From Granulicella cerasi (GTDB lineage: Bacteria; Acidobacteriota; Terriglobia; Terriglobales; Acidobacteriaceae): DNA of 64,000 nucleotides. Location: positions 124,001 through 188,000 of the forward strand of contig NZ_JAGSYD010000003.1 in the NCBI RefSeq assembly GCF_025685575.1, read 5' to 3'. This document shows, one piece after another, positions 26,259-35,766 of the stretch (within the stretch, counting starts at the first letter, position 1; every line of letters starts with the position of its first letter). A program made the translations under genes and the position numbers. The notes under the pieces are model-generated. The model worked only from the letters and a program-made list of their open reading frames with translations, did no database searches and was not told the origin of the DNA.

Positions 26259-27362
26259 ATGAAGCTCAACATTGCAGTTCTCGCCGGTGATGGCATCGGC
26301 CCCGAAGTCACCGCCGAAGCCGTCAAGGTATTGAAGACCGTCGCCAAGCACGGTGGCCACGAGTTCACCTTCACCGACGCGCTCATCGGCGGCGTCGCGA
26401 TCACCGCAGAAGGCACGCCGCTGCCGCAGAAGACCATCGACGTCGCGCTCGCCGCAGACGCGGTTCTGCTCGGCGCCGTGGGCGATAACAAGTTCAACGC
26501 GCTCACCCCGGACAAGCGCCCGGAAGCAGGCCTGCTCGCGATCCGCCAACACCTCGGCGGCTTCGCGAACCTGCGTCCCTGCCTGGCCTTCAACGCGCTC
26601 AGCGAGAACTCGCCGCTGCGCCCGGAAGTAACGAAGAACGTCGACATCCTCTTCGTGCGCGAACTGCTCGGCGGCCTCTACTTCGGCAAGCCGCGCGCGT
26701 GGAACAAGGAGACCGGCGAAGCGCACAACACGATGGTCTACACGAAGCCTGAGGTGGAGCGTTGCGCTCACATCGGCTTCCAACTCGCGCAGAAGCGCCG
26801 CGGCAAGCTGACGCAGGTGGACAAGGCGAACGTGCTCGAGTGCTCGCAGCTCTGGCGTGCCACCGTCGATGAAATCGCACCGCAGTACCCCGATGTCAAG
26901 GTCGAGCATCAACTCGTCGACTCGATGGCGATCCATTTGATGAACCGCCCGCGCGACTTCGACGTCGTCCTCACCGAGAACCTCTTCGGCGACATTCTCT
27001 CCGACGAATCCGGCGTCATCACCGGCTCGCTCGGTATGCTGCCTTCGGCCACCATCGGCGGCAAGGTCAACCTCTACGAGCCCGTCCACGGTTCGGCGCC
27101 GGACATCGCTGGCCAGGGCAAGGCGAACCCGCTCGGCGCGATCCTTACCGCGGCGATGGTGCTGCGTCACAGCGGCAACCTCGAAGAAGAAGCCCTCGCA
27201 ATCGAGAAGGCCGTCAACGAAGTGCTCGCTGCAGGCCATCGCACCGGAGACATCGCCGGCCAGGGCAAGAGCGCGAACGTCACCACCAGCGAAATGGGCG
27301 ATCTCGTGAACACCGCGCTCGTCTCCGCACTCAACCGCAGCGAATCGCTGCACGCTGTTTAG
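26259..27362 (+). CDS. leuB: 3-isopropylmalate dehydrogenase
   Basis: LeuB oxidises and decarboxylates 3-isopropylmalate with NAD+, the third step of leucine synthesis. Motifs are the N-terminal LAGDGIGPEVT, the substrate-binding LLAIRQHLGGFANLRP, YFGKPRAWN, the metal-binding ENLFGDILSDESGVI and GSAPDIAGQGKANP. The 367-residue length is normal. AAGGA six bases before the ATG comes directly after a REP element, whose last hairpin may influence translation or mRNA stability of leuB relative to leuA. Confidence 0.97.
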   Translation: MKLNIAVLAGDGIGPEVTAEAVKVLKTVAKHGGHEFTFTDALIGGVAITAEGTPLPQKTIDVALAADAVLLGAVGDNKFNALTPDKRPEAGLLAIRQHLGGFANLRPCLAFNALSENSPLRPEVTKNVDILFVRELLGGLYFGKPRAWNKETGEAHNTMVYTKPEVERCAHIGFQLAQKRRGKLTQVDKANVLECSQLWRATVDEIAPQYPDVKVEHQLVDSMAIHLMNRPRDFDVVLTENLFGDILSDESGVITGSLGMLPSATIGGKVNLYEPVHGSAPDIAGQGKANPLGAILTAAMVLRHSGNLEEEALAIEKAVNEVLAAGHRTGDIAGQGKSANVTTSEMGDLVNTALVSALNRSESLHAV

Positions 27363-27390
27363 TTCTAAGTTGCAGGTTCTACGTTGTAAG

Positions 27391-27435
27391 AGCTTCTAGC
27401 TTCTAGCTTCTAGCTTCTAGCTTCTAGCCTCTAGC
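27391..27435. repeat. Heptanucleotide tandem repeat (AGCTTCT)n
   Basis: Five perfect copies of AGCTTCT are followed by one with a single change and a partial unit. It lies in the 143-base gap after leuB. Copy number could vary by replication slippage. Confidence 0.9.
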
Positions 27436-27505
27436 AACGGATTTTGCTTCACCGTTTCTGCTTCATCCCCGAAGGGTCTACGTTCTCTTCGGCCCCAAAT
27501 CGATC

Positions 27506-28258
27506 ATGCGCCGCACACTCCAACTCGCCGCTACCGCACTGCTCTTTGCAGCGACAGCGAGTGTGCGCGCGCAGATCCAGAACGACGATGTGCTCGGCCC
27601 GAAGGCTCCGCGCAACCCTGCCGATCGCAAGACGCTCGCGAACCTCAAGCCCGGCTCGCATGAGTGGCTCTGGTCCTTCACGCAGCCCGGTCCCAACGGC
27701 CGCGCCAACGACCTCCTCATCGACTCGCGCTTCGAGTCGCTGCTGCTCGACAACTTCCATCAGCCGCAGGCGATGTGGGGCAACGACAACGCGCGTCCTT
27801 CGCTCGCGCAAGTCATCACGCTCTTCCTCGGCAAGTACGGCGAAGCGCTCAGCGAAGACAATCGCTACTTCATCGCCGACGGTTGCGTGCCCAGCTTCTG
27901 CCCCGCGAGCGGTCTGCTCTGGATCGACCTCAGCGCCAGGCATCCGCTCATGATCTTCGCCGCGCGCAACTGGTCCACCACCGGTCACTCCACCGACGAA
28001 GCCAACGCCAACTATCATCTCTGGCTCTTCGCCAACCGCAATATCACGCCCGACGCTCTTCCCTTCGCGTTCAAGCAGTCGCTCGCGCACTGGGACATGC
28101 GTCTCGCCGCCGCACATCGCGGCGTGCCCCATATTCAGCGCGCCATCCTCGTCGAACCCGACGGAAGCGCGCTTCCACTCGAACCCGCCGATGTTGGCGC
28201 GAACGTGGTCGCCGCACAGCCCGACACCGTTACGCCCCAGCCAACGGACAACGACTAA
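27506..28258 (+). CDS. Hypothetical secreted protein between leuB and leuC
   Basis: The 250-residue protein has a signal peptide ([20 protein letters not shown]) and no recognised domain. The mature part is mostly globular, with [21 protein letters not shown] (two Cys, possibly a disulfide) and a region of mixed polar and aromatic residues. It is probably periplasmic. There is no clear ribosome binding site. The stop lies 28 bases before leuC, so it is part of the leu transcript, but a biosynthetic role for an exported protein is unlikely. Confidence 0.7.
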   Translation: MRRTLQLAATALLFAATASVRAQIQNDDVLGPKAPRNPADRKTLANLKPGSHEWLWSFTQPGPNGRANDLLIDSRFESLLLDNFHQPQAMWGNDNARPSLAQVITLFLGKYGEALSEDNRYFIADGCVPSFCPASGLLWIDLSARHPLMIFAARNWSTTGHSTDEANANYHLWLFANRNITPDALPFAFKQSLAHWDMRLAAAHRGVPHIQRAILVEPDGSALPLEPADVGANVVAAQPDTVTPQPTDND

Positions 28259-28286
28259 CCGGAACACACTGCGAATCCGAGACACC

Positions 28287-29749
<1,463 letters not shown>

Positions 29750-29750
<1 letters not shown>

Positions 29751-30319
29751 TGACGCTCTCGCCCCAAGTGACCACGCCTGCAACTGGCATCTTGCCAGCG
29801 GAAGCTCGCGTGCGTCTGCTTTCAACGGATCCCGGCTACACGTACAGCGCACCTTTGTGGTCGCTGTACGGTGACCAACGTCTGTTGGATGCACTCCTCT
29901 CTAGCGGCATCGAGTGGACTTGGGAAAGCAGCATTGATCTTGGCCTGCCAAAGGATGATCCACGTCAGCAACGTGGGTGGACGCAACTTAGCGATGCTAC
30001 GGCTCACGATCTCCGCAACGACATGACGCAGTTCAACGCTGATGAAAAAGGCCGTCGTTTCACGCTCTGCGGAAATGTCAGCAACAGCAATCCAATCAAG
30101 ACAGAGTCCGCTCTGACTGAGTTCTTGAAGAACGGGAACGGCCTTGAGGTCGTCATCCATCAATGCAGCGACTCCGACGAATACATCTTCGTCGCCGCAA
30201 ATCCAACGAACGCTACGCTGCGCTTTCTAGGCACGCTCTTCACACCGACGCGAGCAGAAAAAATCTCCGAGCCTTCGTGGCTCAAGCACACACGAACCAC
30301 TGGGACATTGCCCCTCTAG
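29750..30319 (+). CDS. Hypothetical protein nested between leuC and leuD
   Basis: The start overlaps the leuC stop by one base and the end lies 12 bases before leuD, so the gene is in the leu operon. The 189-residue product has no signal peptide or membrane segment and should be cytoplasmic. Composition is mixed polar with a Trp-rich patch (DALLSSGIEWTWESSIDLGL) and a later GNGLEVVIHQCSDSDEYIFV that looks like two beta strands. No family is recognised. Confidence 0.68.
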
Positions 30320-30331
30320 AGGACATCATTC

Positions 30332-30970
30332 ATGGAACCGATCAACATCCTCACCTCCACCGCCGTGCCGCTGCCGCTGCCGAACATCGACACGGACCAG
30401 ATCATCCCGAAGCAGTTCCTCAAGCGCATCGAGCGCACGGGCTACGGCGAGTTCCTCTTCTTCGACTGGCGCTACAACCTCGAGACGCCCGACCACGTGG
30501 AAGAGCGCAAGGACTTCGTGATGAACAAGCCCGAGTACAAGGGCAGCGAGATCCTCATCGCCGAGAAAAACTTCGGCTGCGGCTCCTCGCGCGAGCACGC
30601 CGCGTGGGCGATTAACCAGTACGGCTTCCGCGCAGTCATTGCGCCGAGCTTTGCGGACATCTTCTTCTCAAACGCCGGCAAGAACGGCATCATCCTCGTG
30701 CGCCTCACCGAAGAAGAAACCGAAACGCTGCTGCAGCGCTCGACCGCCAACCCGAAGCACCTCATCACCATCAACCTCGAAGCCCAGACCGTCACCGACG
30801 ACGACGGCTTCAAGGCCGGCTTCGAGATCGATCCCTTCCGCAAGTACTGCCTGCTGAACGGACTCGACGACATCGGCCTCACGCTGCGTCACGCTGATGA
30901 CCTCAGCAAGTTCGAAGACAAGCACAACGAAGAGTTCTGGCTCGCACCGAAGGCCGAAGAGGTCGTTTAG
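30332..30970 (+). CDS. leuD: 3-isopropylmalate dehydratase small subunit
   Basis: LeuD is the small (swivel) subunit of isopropylmalate isomerase. The 212-residue protein has NIDTDQIIPKQFL near the N-terminus, FGCGSSREHAAWAI (substrate-binding GCGSSREHA motif), and APSFADIFFSNAGKNGII. GAGGA eight bases upstream supports the ATG. It completes the leu pathway in this cluster. Two hairpins of REP type follow at 31033-31084. Confidence 0.97.
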   Translation: MEPINILTSTAVPLPLPNIDTDQIIPKQFLKRIERTGYGEFLFFDWRYNLETPDHVEERKDFVMNKPEYKGSEILIAEKNFGCGSSREHAAWAINQYGFRAVIAPSFADIFFSNAGKNGIILVRLTEEETETLLQRSTANPKHLITINLEAQTVTDDDGFKAGFEIDPFRKYCLLNGLDDIGLTLRHADDLSKFEDKHNEEFWLAPKAEEVV

Positions 30971-31032
30971 TTTCTGTTCTGCCCGAAAGGGGATCTGCGT
31001 TGCCCTTCGATTGCAGCTGCACGAACGGTAGG

Positions 31033-31084
31033 TCACGGCTTCAGCCGTGACATTCACTGAAGCAAACAACGCGGCTTCAGCCGC
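31033..31084 (-). repeat. REP-like pair of hairpins after leuD
   Basis: TCACGGCTTCAGCCGTGA (31033-31050) and GCGGCTTCAGCCGC (31071-31084) are perfect stem-loops. Read on the minus strand both have the GGCTGAAGCC core, and the first is followed by CCTACC, much like the foot (GGGCTGAAAGCCCGACCTAA) of the REP copies near the transposase. The AGCGAGGGGC arm is missing, so it is a partial or related element. Confidence 0.5.
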
Positions 31085-31095
31085 TGAGGGAACGA

Positions 31096-32364
31096 ATGGA
31101 CAAGCTTCACCAACTCGACCGGCGCACACTCCTCAAATCGCTTGCCTTCGCGAGCGCCACGAGTGCGTGCCCCACGGCTTTTGGTGAAGCGGCTTTCGGT
31201 GAAGCCGCGTTTGGTGAAGACGCATCGCTGCATCAGCCCTTGCCCGCGTGGAGCGAAGGCCACTTCGACATTCACCACATCGACACCGCGCGCGGTAACT
31301 CGACGCTGCTCGTCTTCCCTGACGGCACGACGATGCTCATCGACGCAGGTGCGGTAACGACAGCGCCCGAAGGCACCACAAACCCCGCGCGCCCGAACGG
31401 CACGACACTGCGTCCCGGCCAGGTACTCGCCGAATACATCCTCGCGCATGCGCCTGAGAAGAAGCTCGACTACTTCCTCGCCACGCATCTGCACAACGAC
31501 CACGTGGATGGCCTCGCCGACGTTGCCGCCAAGCTGCCCATCAGCATGTGCATCGACCGCGCCTTCCCGCACTATGCGGCGAACCAGCAGCCTCCCGCGA
31601 GCGCAAAGGCCTATCTCGACTTCCTCTCCAGGCGCGAGGACAAAGGCGAGTTCGTCATCGCAGCCAACGTCGGCGCGACCGACCAGATCACGCTGCGCAA
31701 AGATGCCGCGCGCTACAAGAGCTTCAACGCACGCATCCTCGCCGCGAACGGCAACGTGTGGAACCGCGCAACCGGCAATGTCGATGAGCTGCTGAAGAAC
31801 ATCCCTTCAGCCGGCAGCGCGCACGGCTACGAGAACAACTACTCCATCGCTACGCGTTTTGAGTACGGCGCGTTCAGCTATTACACGGGCGGCGATCTCA
31901 ACTTCGACACCTTCGACGGCCACACGCCCGCGCTCGATACCGAATCCCCCGTTGCGCGTTCGTGCGGTCGCGTTGAGGTCGCTGTCGCCAACCATCACGG
32001 CTACTTCGACGCGTGTGGTGCAGCCTTCACGAAGGCACTCGATGCGCAGGCTTACGTTATTCCCTCGTGGGACATCGGCCACCCCGGCTCCGCGCAGATG
32101 CAGCGCATGATGGGCGCGTGGGACTACACGAACAACACGCCGACGCACGATGTCTTCGCGCTCGAACTGCTGCCGCAGAACGCTCTGCTCAATCGCCGCT
32201 TCGCTCCGAAGCTGAAGTCACAAGGCGGCCATGTCGTCGTGCGCGTCGCGCCCGGCGGCCGCACCTACACGATCTACACGCTCGACTCCACCGTCGAACA
32301 CGGCAACATCACCGGCGTCTCCGGCCCCTACACGAGCCGAGCAGCAAAGGCAGGCACAGCGTGA
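31096..32364 (+). CDS. Exported metallo-beta-lactamase-fold hydrolase
   Basis: The 422-residue protein begins with a Tat-type signal (DRRTLLKSLAFASATSA), followed by three copies of a five-residue repeat (FGEAA). The body is a metallo-beta-lactamase fold with THLHNDHVDGL (HxHxDH zinc motif) and ANHHGYFDACG supplying later metal ligands. It resembles the ComEC/Rec2-type competence hydrolase domain and related secreted MBL proteins, but lacks the ComEC membrane channel. The substrate is unknown. It lies within the branched-chain amino acid cluster. Its TGA stop overlaps the GTG start of the next gene by four bases (GTGA). Confidence 0.82.
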   Translation: MDKLHQLDRRTLLKSLAFASATSACPTAFGEAAFGEAAFGEDASLHQPLPAWSEGHFDIHHIDTARGNSTLLVFPDGTTMLIDAGAVTTAPEGTTNPARPNGTTLRPGQVLAEYILAHAPEKKLDYFLATHLHNDHVDGLADVAAKLPISMCIDRAFPHYAANQQPPASAKAYLDFLSRREDKGEFVIAANVGATDQITLRKDAARYKSFNARILAANGNVWNRATGNVDELLKNIPSAGSAHGYENNYSIATRFEYGAFSYYTGGDLNFDTFDGHTPALDTESPVARSCGRVEVAVANHHGYFDACGAAFTKALDAQAYVIPSWDIGHPGSAQMQRMMGAWDYTNNTPTHDVFALELLPQNALLNRRFAPKLKSQGGHVVVRVAPGGRTYTIYTLDSTVEHGNITGVSGPYTSRAAKAGTA

Positions 32365-32816
32365 AGTCAACTTCTAAGTTCAACCCGATTCTGTGCGCCA
32401 TGCTGTTCACAGCGAATACGCTGATCGGACGTGCACAGACATCGCCGTTCGTGCCCGCACAACTCGCAACAGCAAAAACTCTGTTCGTTGGATTTGATGG
32501 AGGTCAGGCGGCTGACCTCACCAACCAAGAAGCGCTTGTGATTTTGCAAAAAGCTCTCATCCAAGAGCATCGCTATACGCTCGTCAGGACTCCAACGGAA
32601 GCGGAAATTTCTGCCCGCGCTTTTCTCACCCCAAACGGAATAGTTCTTTCACTTTTCGATACAAAGACCGGAGCGCTGCTGTGGAAGATCACTGCAAACC
32701 ACGGTGGTGGAGGCCTGAAGGCTTCCTACACAAAACGGTTTGTTCGCTCTGCGCAGGAAATCGCTGACCAGCTTGATGAGCTAAGCGCAGGAAGAATTCC
32801 TGAGCCGCCGAAATAA
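32361..32816 (+). CDS. Hypothetical secreted protein
   Basis: The GTG start overlaps the stop of the metallo-beta-lactamase gene by four bases, which fits translational coupling. The 151-residue protein has a signal peptide (NPILCAMLFTANTLIGRAQ). The mature part has strand-like segments (AKTLFVGFDGGQ, GIVLSLFDTKTGALLWKI) and ends in a helix (AQEIADQLDEL). The family is not recognised; the pattern resembles small exported proteins of Acidobacteria with a putative metal- or ligand-binding beta-sandwich. It probably works with the preceding hydrolase. Confidence 0.65.
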   Translation: MKSTSKFNPILCAMLFTANTLIGRAQTSPFVPAQLATAKTLFVGFDGGQAADLTNQEALVILQKALIQEHRYTLVRTPTEAEISARAFLTPNGIVLSLFDTKTGALLWKITANHGGGGLKASYTKRFVRSAQEIADQLDELSAGRIPEPPK

Positions 32817-32873
32817 ATCATTTCCAACGACAGCCATATCAACGAAGTGAAACAACCGTACAAAAGGAATCCC

Positions 32874-34568
32874 ATGAGCAACATCCCCGCAGGCAAAACG
32901 AATTCGATCGCACTCACCGAAGGCCCGAACCGCGCGGCCGCGCGCAGCTATCTGCGTGGCGTTGGCTTCAGCAAAGAAGATCTGCACAAGCCCATCATCG
33001 GTATCGCGAACACCTGGACAGAGATCGGCCCCTGCAACTTCCATCTGCGTAAGGTCGCCGAAGCCGTGAAGCAAGGCATTCGCGAAGCGGGTGGCACGCC
33101 GATGGAGTTCAACACCGTCACCATCTCCGATGGCATCACGATGGGCACTGAAGGCATGAAGGCCTCGCTGATCTCGCGCGAAGTCATCGCGGACTCGATC
33201 GAACTCGTCACACGCGGCAACTCGTTTGACGGCCTTGTCGTCATCGCAGGCTGCGACAAGAACATGCCCGCCGCCATCATGGCGCTCGCTCGCGTAAACA
33301 TCCCCGGCCTCATGCTCTACGGCGGTTCCATCGCGCCGGGCAAGCTCGCCAAGGCCGATGGCAGCAGCGAAGAGATCACTATCCTCAAGGTCTTCGAGGC
33401 CATCGGTTCGCACGCCGCAGGCAAGATCAACGACGACGAACTCGAAGCCGTCGAAGCGGCTGCCTGCCCCGGCCCCGGCGCATGCGGCGGACAGTTCACC
33501 GCAAACACCATGGCCATGGCTGGCGAGTTCCTCGGCATCTCGCCGATGGAGATCACCGGCGTGCCCGCGATGTCGCCGGACAAGCACTCGGCCTCCGTAC
33601 AGGCCGGCCGCGATGTGATGGAGCTCGTGCGCAAGGGTATCAAGCCGCGCGACATCCTCACGCGCGACGCGATCGACAACGCCATCGCAGCCGTCGCGGC
33701 ATCGGGTGGCTCGACCAACGCCGTGCTGCACCTCATGGCCATCGCGCATGAGCTCAACATCGACCTCACGCTCGAAGACTTCGACCGCATCAGCGAAGCA
33801 ACGCCGTTCATCTGCGACCTCTCGCCGGGCGGCAAGTACGCAGCGAAGGACTATCAGGAAGCAGGCGGTTCGCGCGTGCTCGCAGAGCGTCTCATCGCCC
33901 GCGGCGCGCTCAAGGACATCCCCACCGTCAGCGGCAAGAGCCTCTTCGCCGAAGCACAGACCGCGAAGGAAACGCCCGGCCAGGTCGTCATCCACCAGTG
34001 GAGCGATCCGCTGAAGCCCACCGGCGGCCTCGTCATCCTGCGCGGCAACCTCGCACCCGAAGGCGGCGTGATCAAGGTCGCTGGCCTTGAGCGCGATTAC
34101 CACTCCGGCCCCGCGCGCGTCTTCGATAGCGAAGACCTCTGCTTTGCTGCAGTGGAAGCGGGCAAGATCAAACCGAACGACGTTTGCGTCATCCGCTACG
34201 AAGGTCCGAAGGGCGGCCCTGGCATGCGCGAGATGCTCGCTGTTACCGCTGCCATCAAGGGTATCCCCGAGCTTTCCGAGACCGTGGCTCTGCTTACCGA
34301 TGGACGATTCTCCGGCGCAACGCGCGGCTTCATGATCGGCCACGTCGCACCCGAAGCACAGGTTGGCGGACCGCTCGCTGCTGTACGCGAAGGCGACACG
34401 ATCACGATCGACATCAAGAAGCGCACGCTGAACCTCGAAGTGAGCGACGAAGAAATCGCCGCACGCCTCAAGGACTTCAAGCCTCGCGAGATCCCCTACA
34501 AGCGCGGCGTGTTTGCGAAGTATGCGAAGAGCGTCGGCAGCGCCAGCAACGGCGCCGTCACCGACTAA
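32874..34568 (+). CDS. ilvD: Dihydroxy-acid dehydratase
   Basis: IlvD dehydrates 2,3-dihydroxy acids to the 2-oxo acids of valine and isoleucine synthesis using an iron-sulfur cluster. The 564-residue protein has cluster cysteines in AGCDKNMPAAIM and CPGPGACGGQFTANTM, plus an N-terminal GIANTWTEIGPCN. TDGRFSGATRGFMIGHVAPEA near the C-terminus is the family signature. The start at 32874 has AAGGA five bases upstream; an in-frame start at 32847 would be too far upstream. An acyltransferase gene follows 18 bases later. Confidence 0.96.
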   Translation: MSNIPAGKTNSIALTEGPNRAAARSYLRGVGFSKEDLHKPIIGIANTWTEIGPCNFHLRKVAEAVKQGIREAGGTPMEFNTVTISDGITMGTEGMKASLISREVIADSIELVTRGNSFDGLVVIAGCDKNMPAAIMALARVNIPGLMLYGGSIAPGKLAKADGSSEEITILKVFEAIGSHAAGKINDDELEAVEAAACPGPGACGGQFTANTMAMAGEFLGISPMEITGVPAMSPDKHSASVQAGRDVMELVRKGIKPRDILTRDAIDNAIAAVAASGGSTNAVLHLMAIAHELNIDLTLEDFDRISEATPFICDLSPGGKYAAKDYQEAGGSRVLAERLIARGALKDIPTVSGKSLFAEAQTAKETPGQVVIHQWSDPLKPTGGLVILRGNLAPEGGVIKVAGLERDYHSGPARVFDSEDLCFAAVEAGKIKPNDVCVIRYEGPKGGPGMREMLAVTAAIKGIPELSETVALLTDGRFSGATRGFMIGHVAPEAQVGGPLAAVREGDTITIDIKKRTLNLEVSDEEIAARLKDFKPREIPYKRGVFAKYAKSVGSASNGAVTD

Positions 34569-34586
34569 CCCCACATCGATATCGCT

Positions 34587-35756
34587 ATGACCTCCACGCC
34601 ACAACTCGCGCATGTCGTCCCCGGCAAGAACCATCGGTTCCATTGCCTTGACGGCCTGCGCGGCGTTGCGGCTATTCTCATCGTCTTCTTTCATCTGCCG
34701 TCAGAGATGTACTCAAAGCTCAGAGGCCCCAACGCGTACCTGGCTGTCGATCTCTTCTTCCTGCTCAGTGGCTTCGTCATCGCGTTCTCTTACGAGGGCA
34801 GACTGCAAAAGGGCATGCGCTGGAGCGACTTCTTCGCCGCCCGCGTTATTCGACTTTGGCCGATCTACCTGATCGGTACGGCGATTGGTGCCTTGCACCA
34901 GATTGTGCTTCCGCACGTCGGTATGAGCCTCGCCACACTCGCAAAGCAAACAGCCTTGGCGCTCTTCATGCTGCCTGATCTGCACAAGCAAACGCATGGA
35001 AGTTTCCTGTACCCACTCGACTTCCCTGCGTGGTCACTCTTCTTCGAGATGATCGCAAACCTCTTGTACGCAGCCCTGGTGAAGCAAGGAGTGGCAAAGA
35101 CGAGTGGACTCATCGGCCTCTGCACAATCTCTCTAGCAAGCTTGACCGCATGGGCATGGCGCACAGGGAATATCAACGCTGGCTCGGATGCCGGAACATT
35201 TTGGGGCGGGTTCGCGCGCGTCGGCTTCGGGTTCTTCCTTGGCGTGCTGCTGTTCCGTGCCTATCAGCGTTGGCTTCAGCATCGCAACATCCTCGCCACG
35301 AAAGGGCCGTTGCTGGCGATAGCCACTACGATCGTGACGATCGTTGCACTCATGACTCCAATGGCCTCATCGCCGATACGTCAGGTCCTGACCGTGACCA
35401 TTATTTTTCCGGCGGTGGTTCTCTTCGGTTCGCTTTCGCGCCTGCCGTCTTCATGGAAGCCACTGATGGTGCTGCTGGGCGAGATTTCATTTCCGGTCTA
35501 CCTCCTGCACATTCATTTCGTTTCACTCCTACAGTTGCACGTCATTCAGAATCTCTTCCAGCGTTCGCCTTCATTCCCTTCGGCGATTCTGTTTGCACTC
35601 TTCTGTGCCCTGCTGCCGCTGAGTTGGCTACTCAACAAGATCTTCGACCTGCCAGTGAGGCGTTTCCTCACACACAGCTACAACTCGCTCTTCCGTGCTA
35701 CCGAACTTCAACCCACGCTTCGCAGCGCGGAATCATCGCCTCGAGCTGATCTCTAA
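34587..35756 (+). CDS. Acyltransferase family 3 membrane protein
   Basis: The 389-residue integral membrane protein has about ten hydrophobic segments and the acyltransferase-3 signature: CLDGLRGVAAILIVFFHLP at the N-terminus, with the conserved His, then DLFFLLSGFVIAF and GEISFPVYLLHIHF near the end. Members transfer acyl groups (often O-acetyl) to cell-surface polysaccharides, peptidoglycan or small molecules. Nothing here shows the acceptor. It lies between ilvD and ilvB and its stop is five bases before the ilvB ribosome binding region, so it is co-transcribed; a metabolic link to branched-chain synthesis is not evident. Confidence 0.88.
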   Translation: MTSTPQLAHVVPGKNHRFHCLDGLRGVAAILIVFFHLPSEMYSKLRGPNAYLAVDLFFLLSGFVIAFSYEGRLQKGMRWSDFFAARVIRLWPIYLIGTAIGALHQIVLPHVGMSLATLAKQTALALFMLPDLHKQTHGSFLYPLDFPAWSLFFEMIANLLYAALVKQGVAKTSGLIGLCTISLASLTAWAWRTGNINAGSDAGTFWGGFARVGFGFFLGVLLFRAYQRWLQHRNILATKGPLLAIATTIVTIVALMTPMASSPIRQVLTVTIIFPAVVLFGSLSRLPSSWKPLMVLLGEISFPVYLLHIHFVSLLQLHVIQNLFQRSPSFPSAILFALFCALLPLSWLLNKIFDLPVRRFLTHSYNSLFRATELQPTLRSAESSPRADL

Positions 35757-35766
35757 GGAAATGACT

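Noticed and set aside
32013..32360. Longer N-terminal extension of the secreted gene at 32361
   Set aside because: It overlaps the metallo-beta-lactamase gene for over 300 bases; the GTG at 32361 begins a signal peptide and overlaps the preceding stop as GTGA.
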